A stretch of 64,000 nucleotides of DNA from Streptomyces sp. NBC_01214 (GCF_026340975.1 NZ_JAPEOS010000002.1:2415001-2479000), one strand, 5' to 3'; counted from the first letter of the stretch, positions 8,904-17,969 are shown. Numbers and translations are program-made. The notes: a model not told the origin generated them from the letters alone.

Positions 8904-9584
8904 ATGGGCGCAGATCGTGCAGACCGTACGGGGGCCATGGTCGGGGGCCCGGAACCGCAGCGCGAGAAGAAGAAGCTCAATCGCAGTTTCGCGCTGATGA
9001 CGGCGCTCGGGGTACTGCTGGCGCTGGCCGGGCTGGTCGGCCTCGTCTACACCGCCGTCGCCACCCTCACCTCGATGTTCCTCTTCGGCTGGCTGCTGCT
9101 GATCGGCGGTGTGGTGGGCCTGCTGCAGGCCGTGCAGTGGCGCAGGAGCAACTACTTCTGGCTCGCCGTCATCGTCGCCGCGATCAACCTGGCCGCGGGC
9201 TTCGTGATCCTGCGCCGTCCCGAGGCGAGCGCCGAGGCGCTGACCATGTTCGCCGCGCTGCTCTTCCTGACGGGCGGGGTGTTCCGGCTGGTCGGAGCGC
9301 TGGTGGTGCGCGGTGCCAATGTCGGGCTCGCGGTCGTCCAGGGCGCCTTCGGGATCCTGCTGGGCTTCCTGATCCTCTCCAACTGGCCCGGCAACAGTCT
9401 GTACGTGATCGGAACCTTCTTCTCCCTCGCCCTGCTGTTCGACGGGCTGAGCCTGGTGGCCATGGGCATGGGCTCCCGTCGCATCCTGGGGTTGGTCAGG
9501 GAGGATGGGGATCCGGCAGCGGCGACCGCGGGGGACGGGGCGGGCGAGGCGGCCGGGAAGCGGCGGACAGAAGATCAGGAATAG
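8904..9584 (+). CDS. HdeD-like (DUF308) membrane protein
   Basis: A 226-residue protein with six hydrophobic helices arranged as paired repeats between about residues 30 and 195, then a charged tail rich in Asp, Ala and Gly. The ATG at 8904 follows GAGGAGG with ten bases of spacing. In enterobacteria HdeD is linked to acid resistance at high cell density; in actinobacteria the family's role is not established. It is transcribed divergently from the enoyl-CoA hydratase gene, with 63 bases between the start codons. Confidence 0.85.
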   Translation: MGADRADRTGAMVGGPEPQREKKKLNRSFALMTALGVLLALAGLVGLVYTAVATLTSMFLFGWLLLIGGVVGLLQAVQWRRSNYFWLAVIVAAINLAAGFVILRRPEASAEALTMFAALLFLTGGVFRLVGALVVRGANVGLAVVQGAFGILLGFLILSNWPGNSLYVIGTFFSLALLFDGLSLVAMGMGSRRILGLVREDGDPAAATAGDGAGEAAGKRRTEDQE

Positions 9585-9726
9585 TCGAACAACTGACTCT
9601 GTCATACGCCAGCGGTCAGAATGTGTCCGATAGACGCTGACTTCTGGTCAGCAGTCCGGGCCGCACCAGCCCGTTCCCCACTCTTGTCGCGTGGAGACGA
9701 TCGAGCGCGAAGACGGGGGACGGAAA

Positions 9727-10221
9727 ATGGATGTCAGCGGGAGCGTCCCGCCGGCCAAGGCGGGTGAGGCGGAGGCCCCGGCCGATCCCCTTGCCTATGA
9801 GGGTGTGTGGAGGTTCACCGCTCCCGCGGTTGAAGAATCCGTTCCGCAAGCCCGTCGTGCGGTCCGGGACCTGCTCGGGCGCCAGGGGGTGCCGGCCCAT
9901 CAGGACCTCGTGTACTCCCTGCTCCTGATCGTCTCCGAGCTGGTGACGAACTCGGTCCGGCACGCCGCCCTGCTCTCGCCGGAGGTCGCGGTCGAGGTCG
10001 CGATCGGCCGTGCGTGGGTGCGGGTGGCCGTGGAGGACAACCACCCCTACCGACCCAAGGCGCTCGAGGCCGACTTCGGTCAGACCGGCGGCCGGGGCCT
10101 GCTCCTGGTCCGGGAGATCACCCTGGAGGCCGGCGGGGTCTGCGACGTCGAGCACACCTCGACCGGCGGCAAGGTGATTTGGGCGGCCCTGCCGCTCGCC
10201 GCCCCGCCGACCGTCGGGTGA
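9727..10221 (+). CDS. RsbW-like ATP-binding regulatory protein
   Basis: A 164-residue protein with one HATPase_c-type fold: N box VSELVTNSVRHA, a DNHPYRP segment, and G box TGGRGLLLV. No dimerisation/phosphoacceptor domain or transmembrane helix is present. Streptomyces carry dozens of these small anti-sigma-kinase-like proteins, which usually act by phosphorylating anti-anti-sigma factors. The ATG at 9727 follows GGGGGACGG; a GTG at 9691 would add 12 residues of doubtful coding quality. No partner anti-anti-sigma or sigma gene is adjacent. Confidence 0.85.
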   Translation: MDVSGSVPPAKAGEAEAPADPLAYEGVWRFTAPAVEESVPQARRAVRDLLGRQGVPAHQDLVYSLLLIVSELVTNSVRHAALLSPEVAVEVAIGRAWVRVAVEDNHPYRPKALEADFGQTGGRGLLLVREITLEAGGVCDVEHTSTGGKVIWAALPLAAPPTVG

Positions 10222-10297
10222 GCGGCGGCCGGCGGGGCGGCGGAGGGCGGGGTGGCGGAGGGCGGGAGCGCGCAGGAGCGGAGCGGCGTACGGGCTG

Positions 10298-10897
10298 CTA
10301 CCAGCCCGCCGCGTCGCCGGTCAGCTCGCGGATCGCGGGCCGCGCCGCATCCAGCACGGTCATGAACCAGGCCGAGAAGGGCGCTTCGGCGTGCCGCTTC
10401 GCCAGTTCCTCGGCGGTGACGAAGACGGTGTCCTCGACCTCCTCCGGATCCGGCTGCACGACGGTCTGTGCGAGTCCCACGAACAGGTGATTGAACTCCT
10501 GCTCCACCAGGCCCGATACGGGGTCCGGGTGGTTGTAGCGCACCGTCCCGGCCTGCGCGAGGAGCGAGGGCGACAGGCCCAGCTCCTCATGGGTGCGCCG
10601 GGCCGCGGCCGCGAACGGCGACTCCCCGGGATAGGGGTGCCCGCAACAAGTGTTCGACCAGACGCCGGGGGAGTGGTACTTCCCGAGGGCCCGCTGCTGG
10701 AGCAGCAGACGACCCTGCTCGTCGAAGAGGAACACGGAGAACGCCCGGTGCAACTGCCCGGGCGCCTGATGGGCGGAGAGCTTCTCCGCCGTACCGATGG
10801 TGTTGCCGGCCTCGTCGACCAGTTCGAGCATGATCGGTTCTTGCGTACCGGTGCCGTTGGACGCGCTGTTCGCGGCGGTGGCTGGTGTGGTCGGCAT
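10298..10897 (-). CDS. idi: Isopentenyl-diphosphate delta-isomerase, type 1
   Basis: A 199-residue Nudix-fold enzyme that interconverts IPP and DMAPP. Visible hallmarks are the catalytic cysteine in SNTCCGHPYPGES, a Nudix-like RRTHEELGL, and the acidic EEVEDTVFV stretch. The ATG at 10897 is chosen because AAGGA lies five bases upstream; an ATG at 10903 is possible. Its position about 9 kb from a complete hopanoid operon fits a supply role for isoprenoid precursors, and from memory the S. coelicolor idi also lies close to its hopanoid genes. Cytoplasmic. Confidence 0.95.
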   Translation of the reverse strand: MPTTPATAANSASNGTGTQEPIMLELVDEAGNTIGTAEKLSAHQAPGQLHRAFSVFLFDEQGRLLLQQRALGKYHSPGVWSNTCCGHPYPGESPFAAAARRTHEELGLSPSLLAQAGTVRYNHPDPVSGLVEQEFNHLFVGLAQTVVQPDPEEVEDTVFVTAEELAKRHAEAPFSAWFMTVLDAARPAIRELTGDAAGW

Positions 10898-11045
10898 ACC
10901 CATCCTTCGCTTCGGACTTCGGCCTTCAGTCTGCCGTACAAAAGAGGCTTGTCCCCACTTCGCAGAACCACGCATGTCCGCCCCCGTCGCGTGCTAGGCG
11001 ACGAGGGGCGGATCACATCACGTGTCACCTCACATGACGTGCGCG

Positions 11046-12368
11046 TCAGACCCCGAACGGATCCGGGTACCTGATCGTTCCCGCGGGCACCGGACGGGAA
11101 GCATCCAGCACCAGCGCCATCATGGCCCCGTCGGGGACCTCGAAGGGGGCCCGGATCCCGAAGCGCGACGCCGGCAGGAAACCGAAGCGCGGATAGTACT
11201 CCGGGTGCCCCAGGACGAGGACCAGTGACTCCCCGCGCTCCCTGGCCGCCGCGAGCAGGGCCCGTACGACCGAGCTGCCCGCGCCCGAGCGCTGGAGCGC
11301 GGGATCGGCCGCCACCGGGGCGAGCGCGAGCGCCGGGGCGCCGTCGACCTCGCACCGGGTCAGCAGGGCGTGCGCCGCCACCGCACCGTCCGGGGCCTCG
11401 GCCACGTACGACAGCCCGGGCAGCCAGGCGGCGTCGGCGCGCAGCGCGTCCACGAGGTCGGCCTCCAGCGGGGTCCCGAAGGCCGCCAGGTTGATCTCGC
11501 GTACGGCCGTCGCGTCGGCCGCGGTCTCCGGCCGGGCGGGCCAGGCGTCGCCGTCCCCGGCGCTCACCGGGCGCAGCACGTAGCCCGCGTACCCGTACTC
11601 GTGCCCGTGGCGGGCCCGTACGTCGAGCTCCTCGCGGGTCGCGGCCAGGGCCCGCGCCATCGCCGGGCCGCCGGTCGCGGACAGGGCCCGGACCCGCTCG
11701 GCGAGCGGGCCGTAGTACTCGGCCCAGTCGGAGTCGGGCAGCTCGTGCACGCCGAGCACCCGGTACCCGGCGGCCTGGGCGGCCGCCAAGTTGTCGGCGG
11801 TGGTGCGCAGCGCGTAGTGCGGGTCCCAGAAGGCACGGGCGCCCGCGGACGGCTGCGCGACCGACCACTGGCACTCGGTCAGGACGAGGGTCCCGCCCGG
11901 GGCGAGCAGTCGCTTCCACCGCGCGAGCGCGGTGTCGAAGCCGAGGAGGTAGGCGGAGCCCTCCGCCCAGACGAGATCGAAGGAGCCGTCCTCGAAGCCC
12001 TCGCCGGGGAGCGCGCCCATGTCCGCCTCCACGGTGCGGACCCGTCCTGCGAGTCCGCGGGCCGCGGCGGCCGTGCGGAGCTCGTCGAGGAAGGGGGCGT
12101 GCAGGTCGACGGCGGTCACCTCGGCGCCCGTATCCGCCGCGCCCGCCTCGGCGGCGAGCAGCAGCGCGCTGCGGCCCGGGCCGCAGCCCAGGTCGAGGAC
12201 GCGGGGCCGCTCGGGCAGCGGTCCGCACAGGGACAACAGGTGGCGGGTGCTCGCGTCGGAGCCCGGAGCCTGCCGGGGCAGGCCGTGGTGCAGGGCGAAG
12301 AAGGCGTGCGTGAAGGCGTCGACGCCGTCGAGATCGGAGGCGGTGTCGAAGGAATTGCTGTCGGTCAA
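11046..12368 (-). CDS. SAM-dependent methyltransferase fused to GNAT acetyltransferase
   Basis: A 440-residue two-domain protein. Residues ~1-265 form a class I methyltransferase (motif I VLDLGCGPGRSALLL, EVTAVDLHAPF). Residues ~280-440 form a GNAT N-acetyltransferase with the acetyl-CoA loop region QRSGAGSSVVRALL and the YYPRFGF stretch typical of GCN5-like enzymes. The predicted start is TTG at 12368 with AAGGG seven bases upstream. Substrates are unknown; the two activities might act in sequence on one small molecule or protein. A 26-codon ORF with its own ribosome-binding site lies 49 bases upstream. Confidence 0.88.
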   Translation of the reverse strand: MTDSNSFDTASDLDGVDAFTHAFFALHHGLPRQAPGSDASTRHLLSLCGPLPERPRVLDLGCGPGRSALLLAAEAGAADTGAEVTAVDLHAPFLDELRTAAAARGLAGRVRTVEADMGALPGEGFEDGSFDLVWAEGSAYLLGFDTALARWKRLLAPGGTLVLTECQWSVAQPSAGARAFWDPHYALRTTADNLAAAQAAGYRVLGVHELPDSDWAEYYGPLAERVRALSATGGPAMARALAATREELDVRARHGHEYGYAGYVLRPVSAGDGDAWPARPETAADATAVREINLAAFGTPLEADLVDALRADAAWLPGLSYVAEAPDGAVAAHALLTRCEVDGAPALALAPVAADPALQRSGAGSSVVRALLAAARERGESLVLVLGHPEYYPRFGFLPASRFGIRAPFEVPDGAMMALVLDASRPVPAGTIRYPDPFGV

Positions 12369-12417
12369 CGTGAACCCTTGGAACGGGGGCTCCGGCCGAC
12401 GAGGCCCAGCTGTGTGG

Positions 12418-12498
12418 TCAGGCCCGGCCGGGTGCCCGGAAGGAATGGGGGATGCACCGGAGTTCGCTGCGCATGGCCGCGACCACTACGACGGTCAT
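12418..12498 (-). CDS. Possible 26-residue leader peptide
   Basis: A short frame from ATG 12498 to TGA 12418 (MTVVVVAAMRSELRCIPH...). It has GAGGTGG three to nine bases before the start and ends 49 bases before the TTG of the methyltransferase-GNAT gene on the same strand. Leader ORFs in this place can act in attenuation or translational coupling. No run of one amino acid is visible, so the signal, if any, is unknown. The rest of the divergent intergenic stretch up to 12739 shows no other gene; it is AT-richer around 12520-12680 and should hold the promoters for both directions. Confidence 0.35.
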   Translation of the reverse strand: MTVVVVAAMRSELRCIPHSFRAPGRA

Positions 12499-12739
12499 CA
12501 ACCCACCTCTTTCCACTCGACACGTTCAGGGGCGCGTCCACCGTAACATCAGGGCCGTTTGTGGTACGGCGCCGTGATCGTCAATGATGATCGGAACCCG
12601 GCCCGGGGCCCGAATATTCGGCTTATCGGGGCGTAAACGGGTGGTGAACCCCTGCTTCCATTCATCCGATAGCCTCTGCCGACGTGCCGCCACCCCATGA
12701 GGGCGCGCGTTCGGAATCCGTTACAAGGAGTGAGTTCGT

Positions 12740-14533
12740 CTGCCGACCGTCATCCTCACCGGCCTGCCGGTCCCCGGATCACCGCTCGCGGACGAGCTGC
12801 GCTCCCTCGGCTTCGACGTCCGCCCGGCCGCCGGTCCCCAGGACACCGCCGCCGCACTGGCGGGCGTACCCGCCGACCAGCGGGTGGCCGTCGTGGACAG
12901 CGCCTTCGTCGGGCACGTGCACGCGCTGCGCCTCGCACTGACCGACCCGCGCTTCGACGCCTGCGCCGTCACCGGTGCCCTCGCCGTCCAGGCCGGGGCC
13001 CGGGGGGCCCTCGACCAGGCCGTCGCCGGCGCCGCCGCGGAGTCCGGTGGCGCAGGCCCGTACCCGGACCGGCTCGCCGCCGCCGTCGAGGCCGCCGGGA
13101 CCGCCGTCCAGCGCCCCGAACTGGGCACCCTCGTCGCCGCCGTCCCCGCCGGCCCGGCGGAGCGCGAAGCGGCGACCGCCGCCGTCGCCGCCGTCGACGA
13201 CGAGGCCGTGCGCCTGCGGACCGCCGTCAAGTCCCGCGACGGCTTCTTCACCACCTTCTGCATCAGCCCGTACTCGCGCTACATCGCCCGCTGGTGCGCG
13301 CGCCGCGGCCTGACCCCGAACCAGGTCACCACCGCCTCGCTGATCACCGCGCTCATCGCGGCCGGCTGCGCCGCCACGGGCGAACGCTGGGGCTACGTGG
13401 CGGCCGGCGTGCTGCTCCTCGTCTCCTTCGTACTGGACTGCACCGACGGGCAGCTCGCCCGCTACTCGCTCCAGTACTCGACGATGGGCGCCTGGCTCGA
13501 CGCCACCTTCGACCGCGCGAAGGAGTACTCCTTCTACGCGGGCCTCGCGCTCGGCGCGGCCCGGAACGGCGACGACGTCTGGGCCCTGGCCGTCGGCTCC
13601 ATGATCCTCATGACCTGCCGGCACGTCGTGGACTTCTCCTTCAACGAGGCCAACCACGACGCCACCGCCAACACCAGCCCCACGGCCGCCCTCTCCGACC
13701 GGCTCGACAGCGTCGGCTGGACCGTGTGGATCCGCCGGATGATCATCCTGCCGATCGGTGAGCGCTGGGCGATGATCGCGGTGCTGACCGCCTTCACCAC
13801 CCCCCGGATCGTCTTCTACGCCCTGCTGGTCGGCTGCGCCTTCGGCGCGCTCTACACCACCGCCGGCCGGGTCCTGCGCTCCCTGACGCGCAGGGCCACC
13901 CGCACCGACCGGGCGGCCCGGGCGCTGGCCGACCTGGCCGACTCGGGACCGCTCGCCGAGCTCCAGGCCCGCCTGCTGCGCGGCCGGGCCGGGTCCTTCG
14001 GCTCCGTGTACGTGGCGGCCCTCGGCACGCTGGTGATGATCGCGGGCGCCGTGTTCCTGCCCTTCGGCGACCCCCGGGTGATCGCCGTCGCAGTGATCTA
14101 CGTCATGGCGGCCGGCCTCGCCGTCGCCGCACCGCTCCGGGGCGCCCTGGACTGGCTGATCCCGCCGCTGTTCCGGGCCGCCGAGTACGTCACGGTCCTC
14201 GCGCTCGCCGTCAAGGCGGACGTCCCCGGGGCCCTCCCGGCGGCATTCGGCCTGATCGCGGCGGTCGCCTACCATCACTACGACACGGTGTACCGCATCC
14301 GCGGCGGCACCGGCGCGCCCCCGCACTGGCTGGTGCGGACGATCGGCGGCCACGAAGGCCGGGTCCTGCTGATCACGGCCTTGGCGGCCGTCCTCGTAAC
14401 GCGCGAAGCGGACTTCCCCGTCGCGCTCACGGCCGTGGCCGTGTTCGTGGCACTCGTGGTGCTCGTGGAGAGCATCCGATTCTGGGTCTCCTCCGGAGCA
14501 CCCGCCGTACATGACGAAGGAGAACCAGCATGA
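12740..14533 (+). CDS. CDP-alcohol phosphatidyltransferase family protein with N- and C-terminal extensions (CTG start)
   Basis: A 597-residue protein. Residues ~1-190 are a soluble domain related to nucleotide-transferase-like or DUF5941-type sequence. The CDP-alcohol phosphotransferase motif D-x2-D-G-x2-A-R-x8-G-x3-D-x3-D follows complete (DCTDGQLAR at ~233, then GAWLDATFD), embedded in several membrane helices; more helices fill the C-terminal half. Coding sequence reaches back to a stop at 12731-12733. The only plausible start after it is CTG 12740, nine bases after AAGGAG; GTG 12884 would cut off 48 residues of coding-like sequence (PTVILTGLPVPGSPLADELR). First gene of the 12.7-19.8 kb operon. 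Confidence 0.85.
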   Translation: MPTVILTGLPVPGSPLADELRSLGFDVRPAAGPQDTAAALAGVPADQRVAVVDSAFVGHVHALRLALTDPRFDACAVTGALAVQAGARGALDQAVAGAAAESGGAGPYPDRLAAAVEAAGTAVQRPELGTLVAAVPAGPAEREAATAAVAAVDDEAVRLRTAVKSRDGFFTTFCISPYSRYIARWCARRGLTPNQVTTASLITALIAAGCAATGERWGYVAAGVLLLVSFVLDCTDGQLARYSLQYSTMGAWLDATFDRAKEYSFYAGLALGAARNGDDVWALAVGSMILMTCRHVVDFSFNEANHDATANTSPTAALSDRLDSVGWTVWIRRMIILPIGERWAMIAVLTAFTTPRIVFYALLVGCAFGALYTTAGRVLRSLTRRATRTDRAARALADLADSGPLAELQARLLRGRAGSFGSVYVAALGTLVMIAGAVFLPFGDPRVIAVAVIYVMAAGLAVAAPLRGALDWLIPPLFRAAEYVTVLALAVKADVPGALPAAFGLIAAVAYHHYDTVYRIRGGTGAPPHWLVRTIGGHEGRVLLITALAAVLVTREADFPVALTAVAVFVALVVLVESIRFWVSSGAPAVHDEGEPA

Positions 14534-15282
14534 TCGGCCTTGTACTCGCGGCCGGTGCCGGACGCCGTCTGCGCCCCTACACCGACACCCTGCCCAAGGC
14601 GCTCGTGCCGGTCGGCCCCGAGGGTGACGAGGAGAGCCTCACGGTCCTCGACCTGACGCTGGGCAACTTCGCCGAGGTCGGCCTGACCGAGGTCGCCATC
14701 GTCGTCGGCTACCGCAAGGAAGCCGTGTACGCCCGCCGCGAGGCCCTGGAGGCCAAGTACGGCGTCAAGATCACCCTGATCGACAACGACAAGGCCGAGG
14801 AGTGGAACAACGCCTACTCCCTGTGGTGCGCGCGTGACGTCCTGGCACAGGGTGTGATCCTCGCCAACGGCGACACCGTCCACCCGGTCTCGGTCGAGCG
14901 CACCCTGCTCGCCGCCCGCGGCAACGGCCAGAAGATCATCCTCGCCCTCGACACGGTCAAGAACCTGGCCGACGAGGAGATGAAGGTCGTCACGGCCGAC
15001 GGCAAGGGCGTCCAGAAGATCACCAAGCTGATGGACCCCGCCGACGCCACCGGCGAGTACATCGGCGTCACCCTCATCGAGCCCGAGGCCGCCGAGCAGC
15101 TGGCCGAGGCCCTGAAGACCACCTTCGAGCGCGACCCCGACCTCTACTACGAGGACGGCTACCAGCAGCTCGTCAACGACGGCTTCACCATCGACGTGGC
15201 CCCCATCGGCGACGTCAAGTGGGTCGAGATCGACAACCACGACGACCTCGCCAAGGGCCGGACGATCGCATGCCAGTACTGA
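14530..15282 (+). CDS. Nucleotidyltransferase, phosphocholine/sugar-phosphate type
   Basis: A 250-residue NTP-transferase-fold enzyme. The nucleotide-binding signature LVLAAGAGRRLRPYT is followed by LPKALVPV, and NGDTVHP carries the metal-binding Asp. The NNAYSLW stretch is typical of LicC-like and phosphosugar cytidylyltransferases. It overlaps the upstream gene by ATGA and the downstream gene by 13 bases, so it belongs to the same operon. The likely role is making the CDP-activated alcohol or sugar used by one of the two phosphatidyltransferases; whether CTP is the nucleotide cannot be read from sequence. Confidence 0.85.
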   Translation: MIGLVLAAGAGRRLRPYTDTLPKALVPVGPEGDEESLTVLDLTLGNFAEVGLTEVAIVVGYRKEAVYARREALEAKYGVKITLIDNDKAEEWNNAYSLWCARDVLAQGVILANGDTVHPVSVERTLLAARGNGQKIILALDTVKNLADEEMKVVTADGKGVQKITKLMDPADATGEYIGVTLIEPEAAEQLAEALKTTFERDPDLYYEDGYQQLVNDGFTIDVAPIGDVKWVEIDNHDDLAKGRTIACQY

Positions 15283-16331
15283 CGAGGCTCATCCCCTCGC
15301 CCGTCGTCGTCGACGTCAGTCGCGGGGCGATGGACGACCTGGCCGGCCTCCTGGCCGACCAGCGGATCTCCGCCTCCGGCAAGCTGGCCATCGCGATCAG
15401 CGGAGGCTCCGGCGTGGCGCTGCGCGCCAGGCTGGAGCCCGTGCTGCCGCACGCCGACTGGTACGCGGTCGTCGACGGCACCATCGACTCCGCGGTCAAG
15501 CTGGCCGACGACATAAAGGGCCGCCGCTACGACGCCGTCGTGGGCCTGGGCGGCGGCAAGATCATCGACGTGGCCAAGTACGCCGCGGCGCGGGTCGGGC
15601 TGCCCATGGTGGCCGTCGCCACCAACCTCTCGCACGACGGCATCTGCTCGCCGGTGTCCATCCTGGACAACGACAACGGCCGCGGTTCCTACGGCGTGCC
15701 GACGCCGATCGCCATGGTGATCGACCTCGACGTGATCAAGGAAGCCCCGGTCCGGTTCATCCGCGCCGGCATCGGTGACGCGATCTCCAACATCTCGGCG
15801 ATCGCCGACTGGGAGCTCTCGCACAAGATCAACGGCGAGCCCGTCGACGGCCTGGCCGCCGCCATGGCCCGTACCGCCGGCGAGTCCGTACTGCGCCACC
15901 CCGGCGGGTGCGGCGACGACGAGTTCCTCACCGTGCTCTCCGAGGCGCTGGTGCTCTCCGGCATCGCCATGTCGATCAGCGGGGACTCCCGCCCGTCGTC
16001 CGGCGCCTGCCACGAGATCAGCCACGCCTTCGACCTGCTCCACCCCGGACGCTCCGCGCTCCACGGCGAGCAGGTCGGCATCGGCGCCGCCTTCGCGATG
16101 CACCTGCGCGGCGCCGCCGAGCAGTCCGGCTACTTCGTCGAGGTGCTGCGCCGGCACGGTCTGCCGGTCGGCCCCGAGGAGATCGGCTTCAGCATCGACG
16201 AGTTCGTCGCGGCCGTCGAGTACGCCCCCCAGACCCGCCCGGGACGCTTCACGATCCTGGAGCACCTCAACCTGTCCGCAGCCGAGATCAGGGACGCTTA
16301 CGCCGACTATGCCAAGACCATCCGTAGCTGA
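15270..16331 (+). CDS. sn-Glycerol-1-phosphate dehydrogenase-like enzyme
   Basis: A 353-residue member of the iron-containing-alcohol/dehydroquinate-synthase fold, closest in motif to EgsA/AraM glycerol-1-phosphate dehydrogenases: GLGGGKIIDVAKY for NAD(P) binding, TNLSHDGICSPVS with a metal-ligand Asp, and ACHEISHAFD plus ALHGEQVGIG with ligand His residues. Such enzymes reduce dihydroxyacetone phosphate to sn-glycerol-1-phosphate, the archaeal-type backbone also used by some bacteria. The ATG at 15270 overlaps the previous gene by 13 bases. Next to CDP-alcohol transferases it suggests a glycerol-1-phosphate-based product. Confidence 0.8.
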   Translation: MPVLTRLIPSPVVVDVSRGAMDDLAGLLADQRISASGKLAIAISGGSGVALRARLEPVLPHADWYAVVDGTIDSAVKLADDIKGRRYDAVVGLGGGKIIDVAKYAAARVGLPMVAVATNLSHDGICSPVSILDNDNGRGSYGVPTPIAMVIDLDVIKEAPVRFIRAGIGDAISNISAIADWELSHKINGEPVDGLAAAMARTAGESVLRHPGGCGDDEFLTVLSEALVLSGIAMSISGDSRPSSGACHEISHAFDLLHPGRSALHGEQVGIGAAFAMHLRGAAEQSGYFVEVLRRHGLPVGPEEIGFSIDEFVAAVEYAPQTRPGRFTILEHLNLSAAEIRDAYADYAKTIRS

Positions 16332-17088
16332 ACTGAGGCCCGTCGTGCACCCGGCGGGCGTGAAGGACCGGGTCAGTGGCGAGCACTGGGGCGGGCGCCT
16401 CTACATGCGTGAGGTCTCGCTGCGCATCACCCGCTTCCTGGTCACCACCAAGGTCACGCCGAACCAGCTGACCTACCTGATGACCCTCGCCGGCGTCCTC
16501 GCCCTCCCGGCCCTGCTGGTGCCGGGCATCTGGGGCGCCGTCCTCGGCGTGATCGCGGTCCAGATGTACCTGCTGCTCGACTGCGTCGACGGCGAGGTCG
16601 CCCGCTGGAAGAAGCAGTACTCGCTCTCCGGGGTCTACCTGGACCGGGTCGGCGCCTACCTGTGCGACGCCGCGGTCCTGGTCGGCTTCGGCCTGCGCGC
16701 CGCCGACCTGTGGGGCCCCGGGGGAGCCGACTGGCTGTGGGCCTTCCTGGGCACCCTGGCCGCGCTCGGCGCCATCCTCATCAAGGCCGAGACCGACCTG
16801 GTCGGCGTCGCCCGCCACCAGGCCGGCAAGCCCGTGGTCCAGGACGCGGCGGCCGAGCCGCGCGCGAAGGGCATGGCGCTCGCCCGCCGGGCCGCCGCCG
16901 CGCTCAAGTTCCACCGCCTGGTCCTGGGTATCGAGGCCTCGCTGCTCATCCTGGTGCTGGCCGTCGTGGACCAGGTGCAGGGCGACCTGTACTGGTCCCG
17001 CGTCGGGGTCGCCGTACTGGCCGCCATCGCGATGCTCCAGACCGTGCTGCACCTGGTGTCCATCCTCGCCTCCAGCAGGCTCAAGTGA
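16309..17088 (+). CDS. CDP-alcohol phosphatidyltransferase family membrane protein (motif variant)
   Basis: A 259-residue protein with about six membrane helices. The signature is DCVDGEVAR-x8-G-VYL-D, but the position where the family has its fourth Asp (the proposed catalytic base) is Ala: it reads YLDRVGA, and the next Asp comes four residues later. The protein may be inactive, use the shifted Asp, or belong to a divergent subfamily. The ATG at 16309 overlaps the dehydrogenase gene by 23 bases. It is the second such protein in the operon, so two different phosphodiester-forming steps are likely. Confidence 0.82.
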   Translation: MPRPSVAELRPVVHPAGVKDRVSGEHWGGRLYMREVSLRITRFLVTTKVTPNQLTYLMTLAGVLALPALLVPGIWGAVLGVIAVQMYLLLDCVDGEVARWKKQYSLSGVYLDRVGAYLCDAAVLVGFGLRAADLWGPGGADWLWAFLGTLAALGAILIKAETDLVGVARHQAGKPVVQDAAAEPRAKGMALARRAAAALKFHRLVLGIEASLLILVLAVVDQVQGDLYWSRVGVAVLAAIAMLQTVLHLVSILASSRLK

Positions 17089-17969
17089 GCGCCCCGCTGC
17101 GGCTGGGCGCCGTGATCATCACCATGGGCAACCGGCCCGACGAGCTCAAGGCGCTCCTCGACTCGGTGGCCCGCCAGGACGGAGCCCCCGTCGACGTGGT
17201 CGTCGTGGGCCAGGGCGTGCAGGTCACCGGCCTGCCCGAGGGCGTCCGCAGCATCGACCTGCCCGAGAACCTGGGCATCCCGGGCGGGCGCAACGTCGGC
17301 ATCGAGGCCTTCGGCCCCGGTGGCAGCGACGTGGACGTGCTGCTCTTCCTGGACGACGACGGTCTGCTGGAGCGCACCGACACCGCCGAGCTGTGCCGGC
17401 AGGCCTTCGCCGAGGACCCCGCGCTCGGGATCATCAGCTTCCGGATCGCCGATCCGGAGACCGGTGTGACCCAGCGCCGGCACGTGCCGCGGCTGCGCGC
17501 CTCCGACCCGATGCGCTCCTCCCGGGTGACCACTTTCCTGGGCGGCGCCAACGCCGTCCGCACGACGGTGTTCGAGCAGGTCGGAGCGCTGCCGGGGGAG
17601 TTCTTCTACGCGCACGAGGAGACCGATCTGGCCTGGCGGGCGCTCGACGCAGGGTGGCTGATCGACTACCGCTCGGACATGGTGCTGCTGCACCCGACAA
17701 CTGCCCCCTCCCGGCACGCGGTCTACCACCGTATGGTGGCTCGTAACCGGGTGTGGCTCGCCCGCCGCAACCTGCCCGCCCCGCTGGTCCCGGTCTACCT
17801 GGGCGTCTGGCTCCTGCTGACGCTCGTACGCAGGCCGTCGGCACCCGCGCTCAAGGCCTGGTTCGGCGGTTTCCGGGAGGGATGGACCACTCCCTGCGGA
17901 CCCCGCCGCCCGATGAGATGGCGAACGGTCTGGCGGTTGACCCGACTGGGTCGACCTCCTGTCATCTGA
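17085..17969 (+). CDS. Glycosyltransferase family 2
   Basis: A 294-residue GT-A-type enzyme. It opens with a Rossmann-like strand (LGAVIITMGNRPDELKALL), has the metal-binding DDDG motif, ENLGIPGGRN as in rhamnosyl- or galactofuranosyl-type GT2 enzymes, and HEETDLAWR near the catalytic base. The GTG at 17085 overlaps the upstream stop by four bases. A hydrophobic stretch near residue 240 may touch the membrane. It probably adds a sugar to the lipid or polymer made by the neighbouring enzymes before export. Confidence 0.88.
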   Translation: MSAPLRLGAVIITMGNRPDELKALLDSVARQDGAPVDVVVVGQGVQVTGLPEGVRSIDLPENLGIPGGRNVGIEAFGPGGSDVDVLLFLDDDGLLERTDTAELCRQAFAEDPALGIISFRIADPETGVTQRRHVPRLRASDPMRSSRVTTFLGGANAVRTTVFEQVGALPGEFFYAHEETDLAWRALDAGWLIDYRSDMVLLHPTTAPSRHAVYHRMVARNRVWLARRNLPAPLVPVYLGVWLLLTLVRRPSAPALKAWFGGFREGWTTPCGPRRPMRWRTVWRLTRLGRPPVI

